A DNA stretch of 64,000 bases, taken from positions 1 through 64,000 of the forward strand of contig NZ_FOES01000010.1 in the NCBI RefSeq assembly GCF_900110685.1, in the 5' to 3' direction. Below are positions 26,443 to 34,567 of the stretch, one piece after another. Position numbers and translations under genes: made by a program. Within the stretch, counting starts at the first letter, position 1, and each line of letters opens with the position of its first letter. Below the pieces are notes generated by a model that was not told where the DNA came from, made no database searches, and saw only the letters and a list, made by a program, of their open reading frames with translations. This stretch comes from Piscibacillus halophilus. GTDB lineage: Bacteria > Bacillota > Bacilli > Bacillales > Alkalibacillaceae.

Positions 26443-26862
26443 TTAATTACAATTCGGACAAAGTCCATAAATTTCAAATTTATGATTTTCAATTAAATAA
26501 CCATTAAAATCTATATTTAACAGATTCATAGGGCAAGATTTAATGGCTTTTGTTTTACCACAAGATTTACAAATAAAATGATGGTGGTGTTCCTCATGCC
26601 CACACGCAAGACGAAAATGCTTTTCACCGTCTAGTTCTGTAGACTCTAATATATTAAGTTCACTAAAAAGGTGTAAATTACGGTAAATCGTATCATAACT
26701 AATGCCTTCATACTTTTTACTCAAAAAGCTCAACAAATCACTAGCAGTACGATAACCATCTTCTTTATTAAAGAAGCTCAGAATATCTTCACGCTTCTCC
26801 GTATATTTATAACCTTCATCTTTCAAAATTGTTAGAGCTTGATTAAGCTGCATACCCATCAT
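26443..26862 (-). CDS. zur: Zinc uptake regulator Zur (Fur family)
   Basis: A 139-residue Fur-family repressor. An N-terminal winged helix (1-80, with ISYDTIYRNLHLFSELNIL) precedes the dimerisation/metal domain, with the histidine-rich CGHEEHHHHFICKSCGKT and the C-terminal YGLCPNC. The paired CxxC motifs bind structural zinc. It is the last gene of the zinc operon and its start overlaps znuB by 20 nt, so it is probably the zinc sensor that represses the operon through the box at 29591. Two ATGs (26862 and 26859) are equally usable. Confidence 0.92.
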   Translation of the reverse strand: MMGMQLNQALTILKDEGYKYTEKREDILSFFNKEDGYRTASDLLSFLSKKYEGISYDTIYRNLHLFSELNILESTELDGEKHFRLACGHEEHHHHFICKSCGKTKAIKSCPMNLLNIDFNGYLIENHKFEIYGLCPNCN

Positions 26863-27706
26863 CCTTTTTAAGAGATCTGACCGCCTTTAACTTATTAAAT
26901 AAGAGTGTTAATCCTAGTAATAAGGCTGATGTGATCACAATCGTACCACCTGGCGGAATCTCAAAATAATAACCTGTAATTAATCCTACTATAACAGCTA
27001 TCTCTCCATAAATAATACTATAAAAAATAGTTTGTTTAAAGCTTTTTGCTATTCTCATACCTGTTGCGACCGGTAACGTCATCAGTGCAGATACTAGTAA
27101 TACACCAACAATTCGAATCGATGCTGAAATAACTAAAGCTGTCATTAAAATAAAAACAAAATTAAGTGTTTTGGATTTTACACCAGATACAATCGCAAAT
27201 TCAGAATCAAAAGATAAGGCAAATAAATCCTTATAACACACAAAGATAAAAATAATGACCAACAAGGAAATGAAGATAATTAAACGAAGGTCACTGCTAC
27301 TAATTGCCGCAATTGACCCAAATAAATACGTGTAAATATCGGTATTAATTCCATCTGCTAATGCGATGAATACAATACTTAAACCGACACCTACTGACAG
27401 AATAATCGGAATCGCGATTTCTTGAAAGGCTTTATAGACATCACGTAAATTTTCAATAATTAAAGCACCAATAATTGAAAACAAAATTCCAGTGTGAAAA
27501 GGAGCGAACATGAGCAGTGTATATTTCTTTTGCATAAACAGACCAAATGCTAGTCCTGCTAATGTCACGTGGGATAGCCCGTCTGCAATCATGGACTGTC
27601 GTCTTACAACAATAAACGCTCCTAATAAAGGGGCAATTAGACCAACGAGCAGACCTGTATAAAATGTGTTTCTGAGTAGTTCATATTGAAAAAATGCATC
27701 TAACAT
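26843..27706 (-). CDS. znuB: Zinc ABC transporter permease
   Basis: A 287-residue membrane protein of the ABC-3 family with about eight helices. Conserved segments include GLLVGLIAPLLGAFIVVRRQSMIADGLSHVTLAGLA near the start and LLVSALMTLPVATGMRIA, the loop that contacts the ATPase. It forms the channel of the zinc importer with ZnuA and ZnuC. AAAGGGGCGAAC precedes the ATG. It lies 15 nt after znuC and overlaps zur. Confidence 0.93.
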   Translation of the reverse strand: MLDAFFQYELLRNTFYTGLLVGLIAPLLGAFIVVRRQSMIADGLSHVTLAGLAFGLFMQKKYTLLMFAPFHTGILFSIIGALIIENLRDVYKAFQEIAIPIILSVGVGLSIVFIALADGINTDIYTYLFGSIAAISSSDLRLIIFISLLVIIFIFVCYKDLFALSFDSEFAIVSGVKSKTLNFVFILMTALVISASIRIVGVLLVSALMTLPVATGMRIAKSFKQTIFYSIIYGEIAVIVGLITGYYFEIPPGGTIVITSALLLGLTLLFNKLKAVRSLKKDDGYAA

Positions 27707-27721
27707 ATTGTTCGCCCCTTT

Positions 27722-28486
27722 CTAGTGATTGTGTGTAATCGTATTAATCTGATGTCCGTATAAAATAGAACGTTGTTCATCAGTCAAGCTTTCAAATTCA
27801 TTAGGATTTCCATGATAATGGATTGAACGATTCAAGCATAATAAATCTGTAACATAAGTGGTAATAGCCCCAATGTCATGAGAGACAAGGACAAGTGTGA
27901 TTCCAAGCTCTTGATTTAATTTGGATAGTAAATCATAAAATTGTTCCACGTTTTGGGAGTCGACACCCACAGTCGGCTCATCTAATATGAGAAGCTTTGG
28001 ATTATTGGCAATCGCACGAGCGATAAATACACGTTGTTGTTGACCACCAGATAAATCTCCGATATTACGATTGATATACTCTTCCATATTAACTTTTTGA
28101 AGGGCACTCTTAACTAATCCCTGATCCTTTTTTTGATCGGGTAGGAAGCGCCTCTGGTTATGAATGACTCCCATTGATACAACCTCTTTAACTGTCGCTG
28201 GAAAACCGCGACTAAATGAGTTTGCTTTCTGAGAGACATAACTGATTCGCCCTTTGTTTTTAAACTTCTGGATTGGTTGCCCAAATGCTGTAATGTTTCC
28301 GCGTTGAAGTTTTTCAATTCCTAACATCAATTTAATTAATGTCGTTTTTCCAGAACCGTTGGGACCGACGAGGCCCACAAATGCCCCTTCTTCAATATTG
28401 AAGTTGATATTTTCTAAAACCGTTTGCTGATCATAACGGTGGTATACATTTTGAACGGTTACGATTGGGTCTGACATATCAATCAC
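27722..28486 (-). CDS. znuC: Zinc ABC transporter ATP-binding protein
   Basis: A 254-residue ATPase. Walker A GPNGSGKTT, signature LSGGQQQRVFIARA, Walker B LLILDEPTVGVD and the switch histidine in LVSHD are all in place. It drives zinc import with ZnuB and ZnuA. The ATG at 28486 is followed by a second in-frame ATG three codons on. It sits 3 nt after the znuA stop, so translation is probably coupled. Confidence 0.94.
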   Translation of the reverse strand: MIDMSDPIVTVQNVYHRYDQQTVLENINFNIEEGAFVGLVGPNGSGKTTLIKLMLGIEKLQRGNITAFGQPIQKFKNKGRISYVSQKANSFSRGFPATVKEVVSMGVIHNQRRFLPDQKKDQGLVKSALQKVNMEEYINRNIGDLSGGQQQRVFIARAIANNPKLLILDEPTVGVDSQNVEQFYDLLSKLNQELGITLVLVSHDIGAITTYVTDLLCLNRSIHYHGNPNEFESLTDEQRSILYGHQINTITHNH

Positions 28487-28489
28487 CCT

Positions 28490-29539
28490 TTAATGATTAA
28501 TTTCATTTAGTACATTAAGATTATCGATCATAATATCGTAGTAATCTTTTTCTTCATTTATTTCTTCTTCCGTACGAGTTGATAGGTTGCTTAAGTGATA
28601 CTTTTCCAATCCTAGTTCATCTGCAATAGTTTGTGCTAACCGATCGTCAGAGCTCGTTTCTAGTATAATGTGTTCGATGTGTAATTCCTCAATTTGATCA
28701 AATAATAGTTGTAATTCTCTTTGAGATGGTTCCTGAGCTGATGAGATTCCTCTAATGGAAAATTGTTTAACAGGATAACGTTGTTCAATATAAGAAAATG
28801 ATTTATGAGTCACTAAAATACTGACTTCTTCATCAAAGCTTTCTTGATATTGTTCATCTAACTCTTCCATTTTGCTTTTAAAAGTTTCAAAGTTTTGTTT
28901 GAATGTTTCTTCTTCTTCTGGATACATTGAAACTAATTTATCAAGGACGATTTCCCCTGCATCAACCATGCGGAGTGGATCTAGCCAGAAGTGGGGATCA
29001 ACATCGTGATTATGACTGTGATGTCCCTCGCTTTCATCATGGGCATGTTCTTCATTGTGATTGTGCTCTGCATCATCATGTTCATGCTCATGATCGTGAT
29101 GTTCTTCACTTTCATCATTATGCTCTTCATTGTCTTCTGAATTTATTTCTATTGCCTCACCTTGATGAAAGTCTTCAAATAATGGTTCATGTTCGGCTAG
29201 TTTTAAAAGCTCAACATTTTCTTTTTGGACCGTATCTGCCATTGCTTCTGAGAAGCTCTCCATACTTTCACCAATGAAGAAAAATCCATCAGATGATGAT
29301 AATTCAATCATCGTTTTAGTAGATGGCTCGTATGAATGAGCATCGGCGCCAGAAGGAACAATCGTTTCAACATCGACATAATCTCCAGCAATTTCAGTGA
29401 CCAAATATTCAATGGGATAGATTGACGTAGCAATACTGCGTTCTGAGTCATTTTGAGTGTCCTCGTTTGAATTTGTATTACAGGCCGTCATTAATATTGA
29501 TAATGTAAATAATACGCTAATCATTTTTAATAATTTCAT
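28490..29539 (-). CDS. znuA: Zinc-binding lipoprotein of the ABC importer
   Basis: A cluster A-I substrate-binding lipoprotein of about 349 residues. The signal peptide ends in the lipobox LMTAC, giving Cys20 as the lipidated residue. The metal-binding histidines lie in GADAHSYEP, DPHFWLDP and THKSFSY. Between the first two is a long His/Asp/Glu-rich loop (about 125-170) typical of zinc rather than manganese binders. I choose ATG 29539, with GGAGG 9 nt upstream; the frame is open to 29587 but would put 16 polar residues before the signal peptide. It is the first gene of znuA-znuC-znuB-zur. Confidence 0.94.
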   Translation of the reverse strand: MKLLKMISVLFTLSILMTACNTNSNEDTQNDSERSIATSIYPIEYLVTEIAGDYVDVETIVPSGADAHSYEPSTKTMIELSSSDGFFFIGESMESFSEAMADTVQKENVELLKLAEHEPLFEDFHQGEAIEINSEDNEEHNDESEEHHDHEHEHDDAEHNHNEEHAHDESEGHHSHNHDVDPHFWLDPLRMVDAGEIVLDKLVSMYPEEEETFKQNFETFKSKMEELDEQYQESFDEEVSILVTHKSFSYIEQRYPVKQFSIRGISSAQEPSQRELQLLFDQIEELHIEHIILETSSDDRLAQTIADELGLEKYHLSNLSTRTEEEINEEKDYYDIMIDNLNVLNEINH

Positions 29540-29590
29540 AGGTTTATCCTCCGAGAATCTTTCATTCTTTATTATAACCTTATACATTTT

Positions 29591-29607
29591 ATCGTAATGA
29601 TTACGAT
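29591..29607 (-). promoter_or_regulatory. Zur box
   Basis: ATCGTAATGATTACGAT is a perfect 8+1+8 palindrome, 52 bp upstream of the znuA start. It matches the B. subtilis Zur operator as I remember it (AAATCGTAAT-N-ATTACGATTT). A further half-site-like TTTACGATTT occurs at 29623-29632. It is the likely zinc-dependent switch of the operon. Confidence 0.9.
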
Positions 29608-29756
29608 TTGTAAATAAGAATGTTTACGATTTAAAGGGGATTTTTATAAAGAGGGTTTTATATGTGAGGTTTTGACGGTAAAGAGAGATTCCGTAGAAAA
29701 GAGTAAATCGTACCTTGAAATAGGTCACTAAATTATTATGAAACTTTGAAACTTTA

Positions 29757-29785
29757 TAGACAAGGATTTTTTCTATTATTATAGT
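29757..29785 (+). promoter_or_regulatory. Probable promoter of proline dehydrogenase gene
   Basis: TAGACA (29757-29762) and TATAGT (29780-29785) are separated by 17 bp, about 75 nt before the start codon. Confidence 0.5.
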
Positions 29786-29814
29786 TATCTTTTTTGTCGA
29801 AAAAATGGTAAAAT

Positions 29815-29828
29815 AGAAACCGGTTTCA
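29815..29828 (+). promoter_or_regulatory. Probable cre (CcpA) site
   Basis: AGAAACCGGTTTCA matches the cre consensus TGWNANCGNTNWCA at 13 of 14 positions and contains the perfect palindrome GAAACCGGTTTC. It lies about 30 nt downstream of the predicted -10, a common place for repression by CcpA, so the gene is probably under carbon catabolite control. Confidence 0.6.
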
Positions 29829-29859
29829 CTTATATAGATGCAAAATGGGGGGATACATC

Positions 29860-30780
29860 ATGATAGAGAAATTAATGCGTAAATTTTTCTTATTCCTATC
29901 TAATAATAAGTTTTTCACGAAGTTAGCCAAAAAATATGGGTTTAAAATGTTTGCTTCGCGTTTTGTTGCAGGTGAAACGATTGATGAGGCAGCAGAGGCT
30001 ATTCGTGAGCTAAATCAAAAAGGAATGACCGTTACATTAGACCATTTAGGTGAGTTTGTGAACGATGAACAAGAGGCTCGTGATCGCACTGAGGAATGTG
30101 TTCGTGCTATTGAAGTTATTGCGGAGAAAAAGCTAGACTCGCAACTATCATTAAAAATGACGTCTATGGGGCTAGATATCTCTCGAGAACTTGTTATGGA
30201 AAATATGCATAAAATATTAGAAGCAGGGGAAAAGCATGGTGTTTTCGTAACGATTGACATGGAAGACTACGAGCGTTGTCAGATGACACTTGATATATTT
30301 GAAGAATTAAAACAAAAATATGATGGTTTAGGTACCGTGTTACAAGCTTATCTATATAGAACGGTAGAGGATTTAGAAAAGCTAGATCAATATAATCCTA
30401 ATCTACGTTTAGTTAAAGGTGCTTATAAAGAGTCACCCCAAGTGGCTTATCCTGATAAAAAAGACGTGGATGAGAACTTCAAGAAGATTATTAAAATACA
30501 TTTACTAAATGGTAATTATACAGCAGTGGCAACACACGATGATGCGATGATTGATTATACAAAAGAATTAGTGAAAGAACACGGAATTTCAAATGATCAA
30601 TTTGAGTTTCAAATGTTATATGGAATTAGACAAGAATTACAAGAAAAACTAGTTCAAGAAGGATATACGATGAGAGTATACGTTCCTTACGGTAATGACT
30701 GGTTTGGCTATAACATGAGACGTTTAGCAGAACGTCCAGCGAATGTGGCTTTCGTTTTAAAAGGAATTTTCAAAAAATAA
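29860..30780 (+). CDS. fadM: Proline dehydrogenase
   Basis: A 306-residue FAD-dependent enzyme that oxidises proline to pyrroline-5-carboxylate. The beta/alpha-barrel motifs are TLDHLGEFV, SLKMTSMGL, TIDMEDYERC, VLQAYLYRTVEDL, LRLVKGAYKES, ATHDDAMI, FEFQMLYGIR and the C-terminal RVYVPYGNDWFGYNMRRLAERP that closes on substrate. I choose ATG 29860, with GGGGGGA just upstream; the open frame reaches 29845. A terminator separates it from fadN, but the order fadM-fadN-fadA-fadE is the same as in B. subtilis. Confidence 0.92.
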   Translation: MIEKLMRKFFLFLSNNKFFTKLAKKYGFKMFASRFVAGETIDEAAEAIRELNQKGMTVTLDHLGEFVNDEQEARDRTEECVRAIEVIAEKKLDSQLSLKMTSMGLDISRELVMENMHKILEAGEKHGVFVTIDMEDYERCQMTLDIFEELKQKYDGLGTVLQAYLYRTVEDLEKLDQYNPNLRLVKGAYKESPQVAYPDKKDVDENFKKIIKIHLLNGNYTAVATHDDAMIDYTKELVKEHGISNDQFEFQMLYGIRQELQEKLVQEGYTMRVYVPYGNDWFGYNMRRLAERPANVAFVLKGIFKK

Positions 30781-30836
30781 AGATAAAGTGTTTGCGAAAT
30801 ATCAGAAAATATTTTATAGTTAAATTAGATAATTAA

Positions 30837-30867
30837 TTGGATAGTTTAACCTATCCAATATTTTTTA
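30837..30867 (+). terminator. Terminator after proline dehydrogenase
   Basis: TTGGATAG and CTATCCAA form an 8-bp stem around TTTAAC, followed by TATTTTTT. Confidence 0.75.
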
Positions 30868-30876
30868 CGATAAAAA

Positions 30877-30894
30877 TGAATGAGTATTCATTCA
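30877..30894 (+). promoter_or_regulatory. FadR-type operator before the beta-oxidation operon
   Basis: TGAATGAGTATTCATTCA is a near-perfect palindrome (16 of 18 positions symmetrical) 20 bp before the fadN start. It matches the B. subtilis FadR (YsiA) box from memory, TGAATGA-N4-TCATTCA. Long-chain acyl-CoA would release the repressor. Confidence 0.85.
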
Positions 30895-30913
30895 AGAATA
30901 GGGGGAACATTTC

Positions 30914-33316
30914 ATGAACCGGAAAATCAAGCGCGCAGCAGTATTAGGATCTGGTGTAATGGGATCTGGTATTGCGGCTCACTTGGCCAACATAGGGATC
31001 CCGACACTCATGTTGGACATTGTACCTCGTGAACTAACGGAAGCAGAAGAGAAGAAAGGTTTAACATTAGATGACGCTGTCGTTCGCAATCGAATTGCAG
31101 CCAGCAATAAGGAGAAACTCAAGAAACAAAAACCTTCTCCAATTTCGAGTCAAAAAAGTTTAGAGTTAATTGAAGTTGGTAACTTTGAAGACCACATGGA
31201 ACAGTTAAAAGATGTTGACTGGATTATTGAAGTGGTTGTTGAGAATTTAGATATTAAGAAGAAAGTATATGAACAAGTAGAATCGCATCGTAAAGAAGGA
31301 ACGATTGTTTCATCTAATACATCAGGTATTTCGATTAACGCAATGGCAGAAGGGCGTTCAGAGGATTTCAAAAAGCATTTCTTAGGAACACACTTCTTTA
31401 ATCCACCACGTTACTTAAAACTATTAGAAGTGATTCCTAATCAAGATACGGACCCTGAAGTATTAGAATTTATGAAGACATTTGGAGAAGACGTATTAGG
31501 TAAAGGCGTCGTTGAAGCCAAGGATACACCAAACTTCATAGCGAATCGCATAGGGACATATGGTTTATTAGTAACCGTAAAAGAAATGTTAAATGGCGGT
31601 TATACAATCGGGGAAGTTGATTCGGTAACAGGTCCTATGATTGGACGTCCGAAAAGCGCCACTTTCCGTACATTAGATGTCGTCGGTTTGGATACTTTTA
31701 TTCATGTGGCGAAAAATGTCTATGACAATGTTGAGGGAGAAGAGAAAGAAGCGTTTGTAGTACCAGAATTTATGAGACAGATGAATGAAAAAGGCTGGTT
31801 AGGAGCCAAGTCTGGTCAAGGCTTTTTCTTAAAGAAAAAAGGTAAAGATGGAAGTCAGATTTTAGAATTAAACCCTGAAACATTAGAGTATGAAGAACGT
31901 AAGAAGTTAAAAACTCAAGCAACCGAAATGGCCAAACAAGAAAAAGGTCCAAAGCGCAAGGTACGCGCGATTGTTAATGCGAATGGTGATCGTGCTGGAG
32001 AACTTGTCTGGAACATTTCAAAACCAACATTAATTTATTCAGCACAGCTTGTTGGTGAAATTGCTGATGATATTAACGCGATTGACGAAGCGATGAAATG
32101 GGGCTTCGGATGGGAACTTGGTCCTTTTGAAATGTGGGATGCCATCGGTGTTAAACAATCAGTAGAGCGCATGAAAGAAGAGGGTGCTAGCGTTCCTAAT
32201 TGGATTACAGAGATGCTTGAAGAAGGCTATGAAACATTCTATAAAACTGAAAATGGTAAAGTTTATTTCTATCACAACGGTGAGTATGTAGAGAAAACTT
32301 TCAACCCTAAAGAAATTAACTTAAAACTCCATAAAGAAGCAAATGGGGTTATTAAGAAAAACGCTGGTGCTAGTTTAATAGATTTAGGAGACGATGTAGC
32401 TTTACTTGAATTCCATTCACAAAGTAACGCTATTGGCTTAGATACCATTCAAATGATTAATCAGGCATTAGAGGAAGTTAACAAGAATTACAAAGGTCTT
32501 GTTATTGGAAACCAAGGTAAGAACTTCTGTGTTGGTGCGAACCTTGGCATGATGTTAATGGAAGCACAAGATTATAACTTTATGGAATTAGAACTAGTTG
32601 TAAAACAATTCCAACAAGCGATGATGAATATTAAGTACAACGAAAAGCCTGTTGTATCGGCACCTTTTGGTATGACTCTTGGCGGTGGAACAGAGGTATG
32701 TTTACCAGCTCATAGTGTTCAGGCTTCGCATGAAACTTATATGGGACTCGTTGAAGTTGGCGTTGGCCTCATCCCAGGAGGTGGCGGTAACAAAGAATAC
32801 TATATTAAGCAGTTAAGCGGCCTCCCTGAAGGTGTTGATTTGGATTTACAAAAAATCACCAACGATGTTTTTGAAAAAATTGCGATGGCAAAAGTTTCAA
32901 CATCGGCAGCGGAAGCATTTGAAAACGGTTTATTAGACGATAGAACAGATCACATTAGTGTTAATGGAGATCATTTAATCCATGATGCGAAGCAAAAGGT
33001 GATCAGTCTATCAGATGCTGGATTTAAACCATTAAAACGTCAAAAAGTTCCTGTCGTAGGAGAAACAGGCTTCGCGACGATGTTACTTGGTGCTAAAGGT
33101 CTAGCTAACAGTGGATATGCGTCTGAACATGATCTAAAGATTGCTGAAAAACTTGCATTCGTATTAGCAGGAGGCCGTCTGAAATATGGCACGTTAGTTG
33201 ATGAAGATTACTTACTAGATTTAGAGCGTGAAGCATTCTTAAGTTTAATTGGTGAACCTAAAACACAACAACGGATGCAACACATGCTATTAAAAGGAAA
33301 ACCACTTCGTAACTAA
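30914..33316 (+). CDS. fadN: Bifunctional 3-hydroxyacyl-CoA dehydrogenase / enoyl-CoA hydratase
   Basis: An 800-residue multifunctional beta-oxidation enzyme. The N-terminal part is the NAD-binding domain (LGSGVMGSGIAAHLANIG at about 12-29) with the dehydrogenase catalytic HFFNPP motif (about 161) and C-terminal helical domains (about 200-460). The crotonase-type hydratase domain follows (about 495-690), with GNQGKNFCVGANLG and the GLVEVGVGLIPGGGG oxyanion/catalytic loop. This order, dehydrogenase first, is that of B. subtilis FadN. AGGGGGAAC precedes the ATG. It is the first gene of fadN-fadA-fadE. Confidence 0.95.
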   Translation: MNRKIKRAAVLGSGVMGSGIAAHLANIGIPTLMLDIVPRELTEAEEKKGLTLDDAVVRNRIAASNKEKLKKQKPSPISSQKSLELIEVGNFEDHMEQLKDVDWIIEVVVENLDIKKKVYEQVESHRKEGTIVSSNTSGISINAMAEGRSEDFKKHFLGTHFFNPPRYLKLLEVIPNQDTDPEVLEFMKTFGEDVLGKGVVEAKDTPNFIANRIGTYGLLVTVKEMLNGGYTIGEVDSVTGPMIGRPKSATFRTLDVVGLDTFIHVAKNVYDNVEGEEKEAFVVPEFMRQMNEKGWLGAKSGQGFFLKKKGKDGSQILELNPETLEYEERKKLKTQATEMAKQEKGPKRKVRAIVNANGDRAGELVWNISKPTLIYSAQLVGEIADDINAIDEAMKWGFGWELGPFEMWDAIGVKQSVERMKEEGASVPNWITEMLEEGYETFYKTENGKVYFYHNGEYVEKTFNPKEINLKLHKEANGVIKKNAGASLIDLGDDVALLEFHSQSNAIGLDTIQMINQALEEVNKNYKGLVIGNQGKNFCVGANLGMMLMEAQDYNFMELELVVKQFQQAMMNIKYNEKPVVSAPFGMTLGGGTEVCLPAHSVQASHETYMGLVEVGVGLIPGGGGNKEYYIKQLSGLPEGVDLDLQKITNDVFEKIAMAKVSTSAAEAFENGLLDDRTDHISVNGDHLIHDAKQKVISLSDAGFKPLKRQKVPVVGETGFATMLLGAKGLANSGYASEHDLKIAEKLAFVLAGGRLKYGTLVDEDYLLDLEREAFLSLIGEPKTQQRMQHMLLKGKPLRN

Positions 33317-33370
33317 TAGATTTTTGTTCGCATGAAGAGTGAAGACTCTAATAGAAGAGGGGGAACAATT

Positions 33371-34546
33371 GTGAGAGAAGCAGTTATAGTCGCAGGTGCT
33401 AGAACACCTGTTGGAAAAGCTAAAAAAGGAACACTTGCTAATTCTCGACCAGACGACTTAGCGGCCCTAACCGTTAAGGAGACTTTAAAACGAGCTAATA
33501 ACTACGATGGTCCAATAGATGATGTCATTATCGGATGTGCCATGCCTGAAGCTGAGCAAGGTATGAATATGGCCCGTAACATCGCAGGATTAGCAGGCTT
33601 ACCTAACGACGTACCTGGAATCACGATTAACCGTTATTGTTCATCAGGATTACAGAGTATTGCTTATGCTGCAGAACGTATTATGGTAGGTGGAAGTGAA
33701 GCGATTATTGCTGGGGGAGCAGAATCCATGAGTCTAATTCCAATGGGAGGCCATGTGATTAGACCAAACTTAGAATTAGTACAAAATGCTCCAGGTTATT
33801 ATATGTCCATGGGGCATACGGCAGAAGAAGTCGCTCAACGTTTTGGTGTTTCTCGTGAAGATCAAGATGAATTTGCAGTCCGAAGCCATGAGCGTGCAGC
33901 TAAAGCTCTAGCTGAAGGTAAATTCGATGATGAAATTGTGCCAGTTGAAGTGACCAATCGTGAGTTAGGTCCAGACAATAAAGTGAAGGAAACGACGGTG
34001 ACACTTGACCGTGATGAAGGGGTTCGTGCTGGAACAACAAAAGAAGTGTTAGCTAAGTTAAAACCTGCCTTTAATGTTAAGGGTAGTGTAACAGCTGGTA
34101 ACTCATCACAAATGAGTGATGGTGCCGCTTCTGTTTTAGTGATGGATCGTGAGAAGGCGGAAAAAGAAGGGTTATCACCGATATTAAAGTTCCGTTCATT
34201 CACGGTGGCTGGTGTCGAACCTGAAATCATGGGAGTTGGACCAGTTAAAGCGATTCCTAAAGCTGTTGAGCAAGCAGGTTTAACATTGGACGATATTGGA
34301 TTATTTGAATTAAATGAAGCTTTTGCATCTCAATCATTACAAGTCATCCGTGAACTTGGTTTAAATGAAGAGATTGTAAACGTGAATGGCGGTGCGATTG
34401 CGTTAGGCCATCCATTAGGTTGTACAGGAACCAAATTGACGATTTCACTCATGAACGAGATGAAACGTCGTGATGTGAAATATGGTGTTGTAACGATGTG
34501 TATTGGCGGCGGAATGGGCGCTGCTGGAGTATTTGAGTTACTTTAA
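33371..34546 (+). CDS. fadA: Acetyl-CoA C-acyltransferase (3-ketoacyl-CoA thiolase)
   Basis: A 391-residue thiolase that cleaves 3-ketoacyl-CoA to acetyl-CoA and a shortened acyl-CoA. The acyl-accepting cysteine is Cys90 in NRYCSSGLQ, the catalytic histidine lies in [14 protein letters not shown] and the second cysteine in [15 protein letters not shown] choose GTG 33371 ([13 protein letters not shown]), preceded by GAGGGGGAAC; the frame continues upstream to 33332 but that extension has no family counterpart. It follows fadN by 54 nt and precedes fadE by 21 nt. Confidence 0.94.
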   Translation: MREAVIVAGARTPVGKAKKGTLANSRPDDLAALTVKETLKRANNYDGPIDDVIIGCAMPEAEQGMNMARNIAGLAGLPNDVPGITINRYCSSGLQSIAYAAERIMVGGSEAIIAGGAESMSLIPMGGHVIRPNLELVQNAPGYYMSMGHTAEEVAQRFGVSREDQDEFAVRSHERAAKALAEGKFDDEIVPVEVTNRELGPDNKVKETTVTLDRDEGVRAGTTKEVLAKLKPAFNVKGSVTAGNSSQMSDGAASVLVMDREKAEKEGLSPILKFRSFTVAGVEPEIMGVGPVKAIPKAVEQAGLTLDDIGLFELNEAFASQSLQVIRELGLNEEIVNVNGGAIALGHPLGCTGTKLTISLMNEMKRRDVKYGVVTMCIGGGMGAAGVFELL

Positions 34547-34567
34547 TATCCAAAGGGGGATTTTAAA

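Noticed and set aside
28903-29277. Plus-strand gene rich in His, Asp and Cys opposite znuA
   Set aside because: It is the antisense image of the His-rich loop of znuA.
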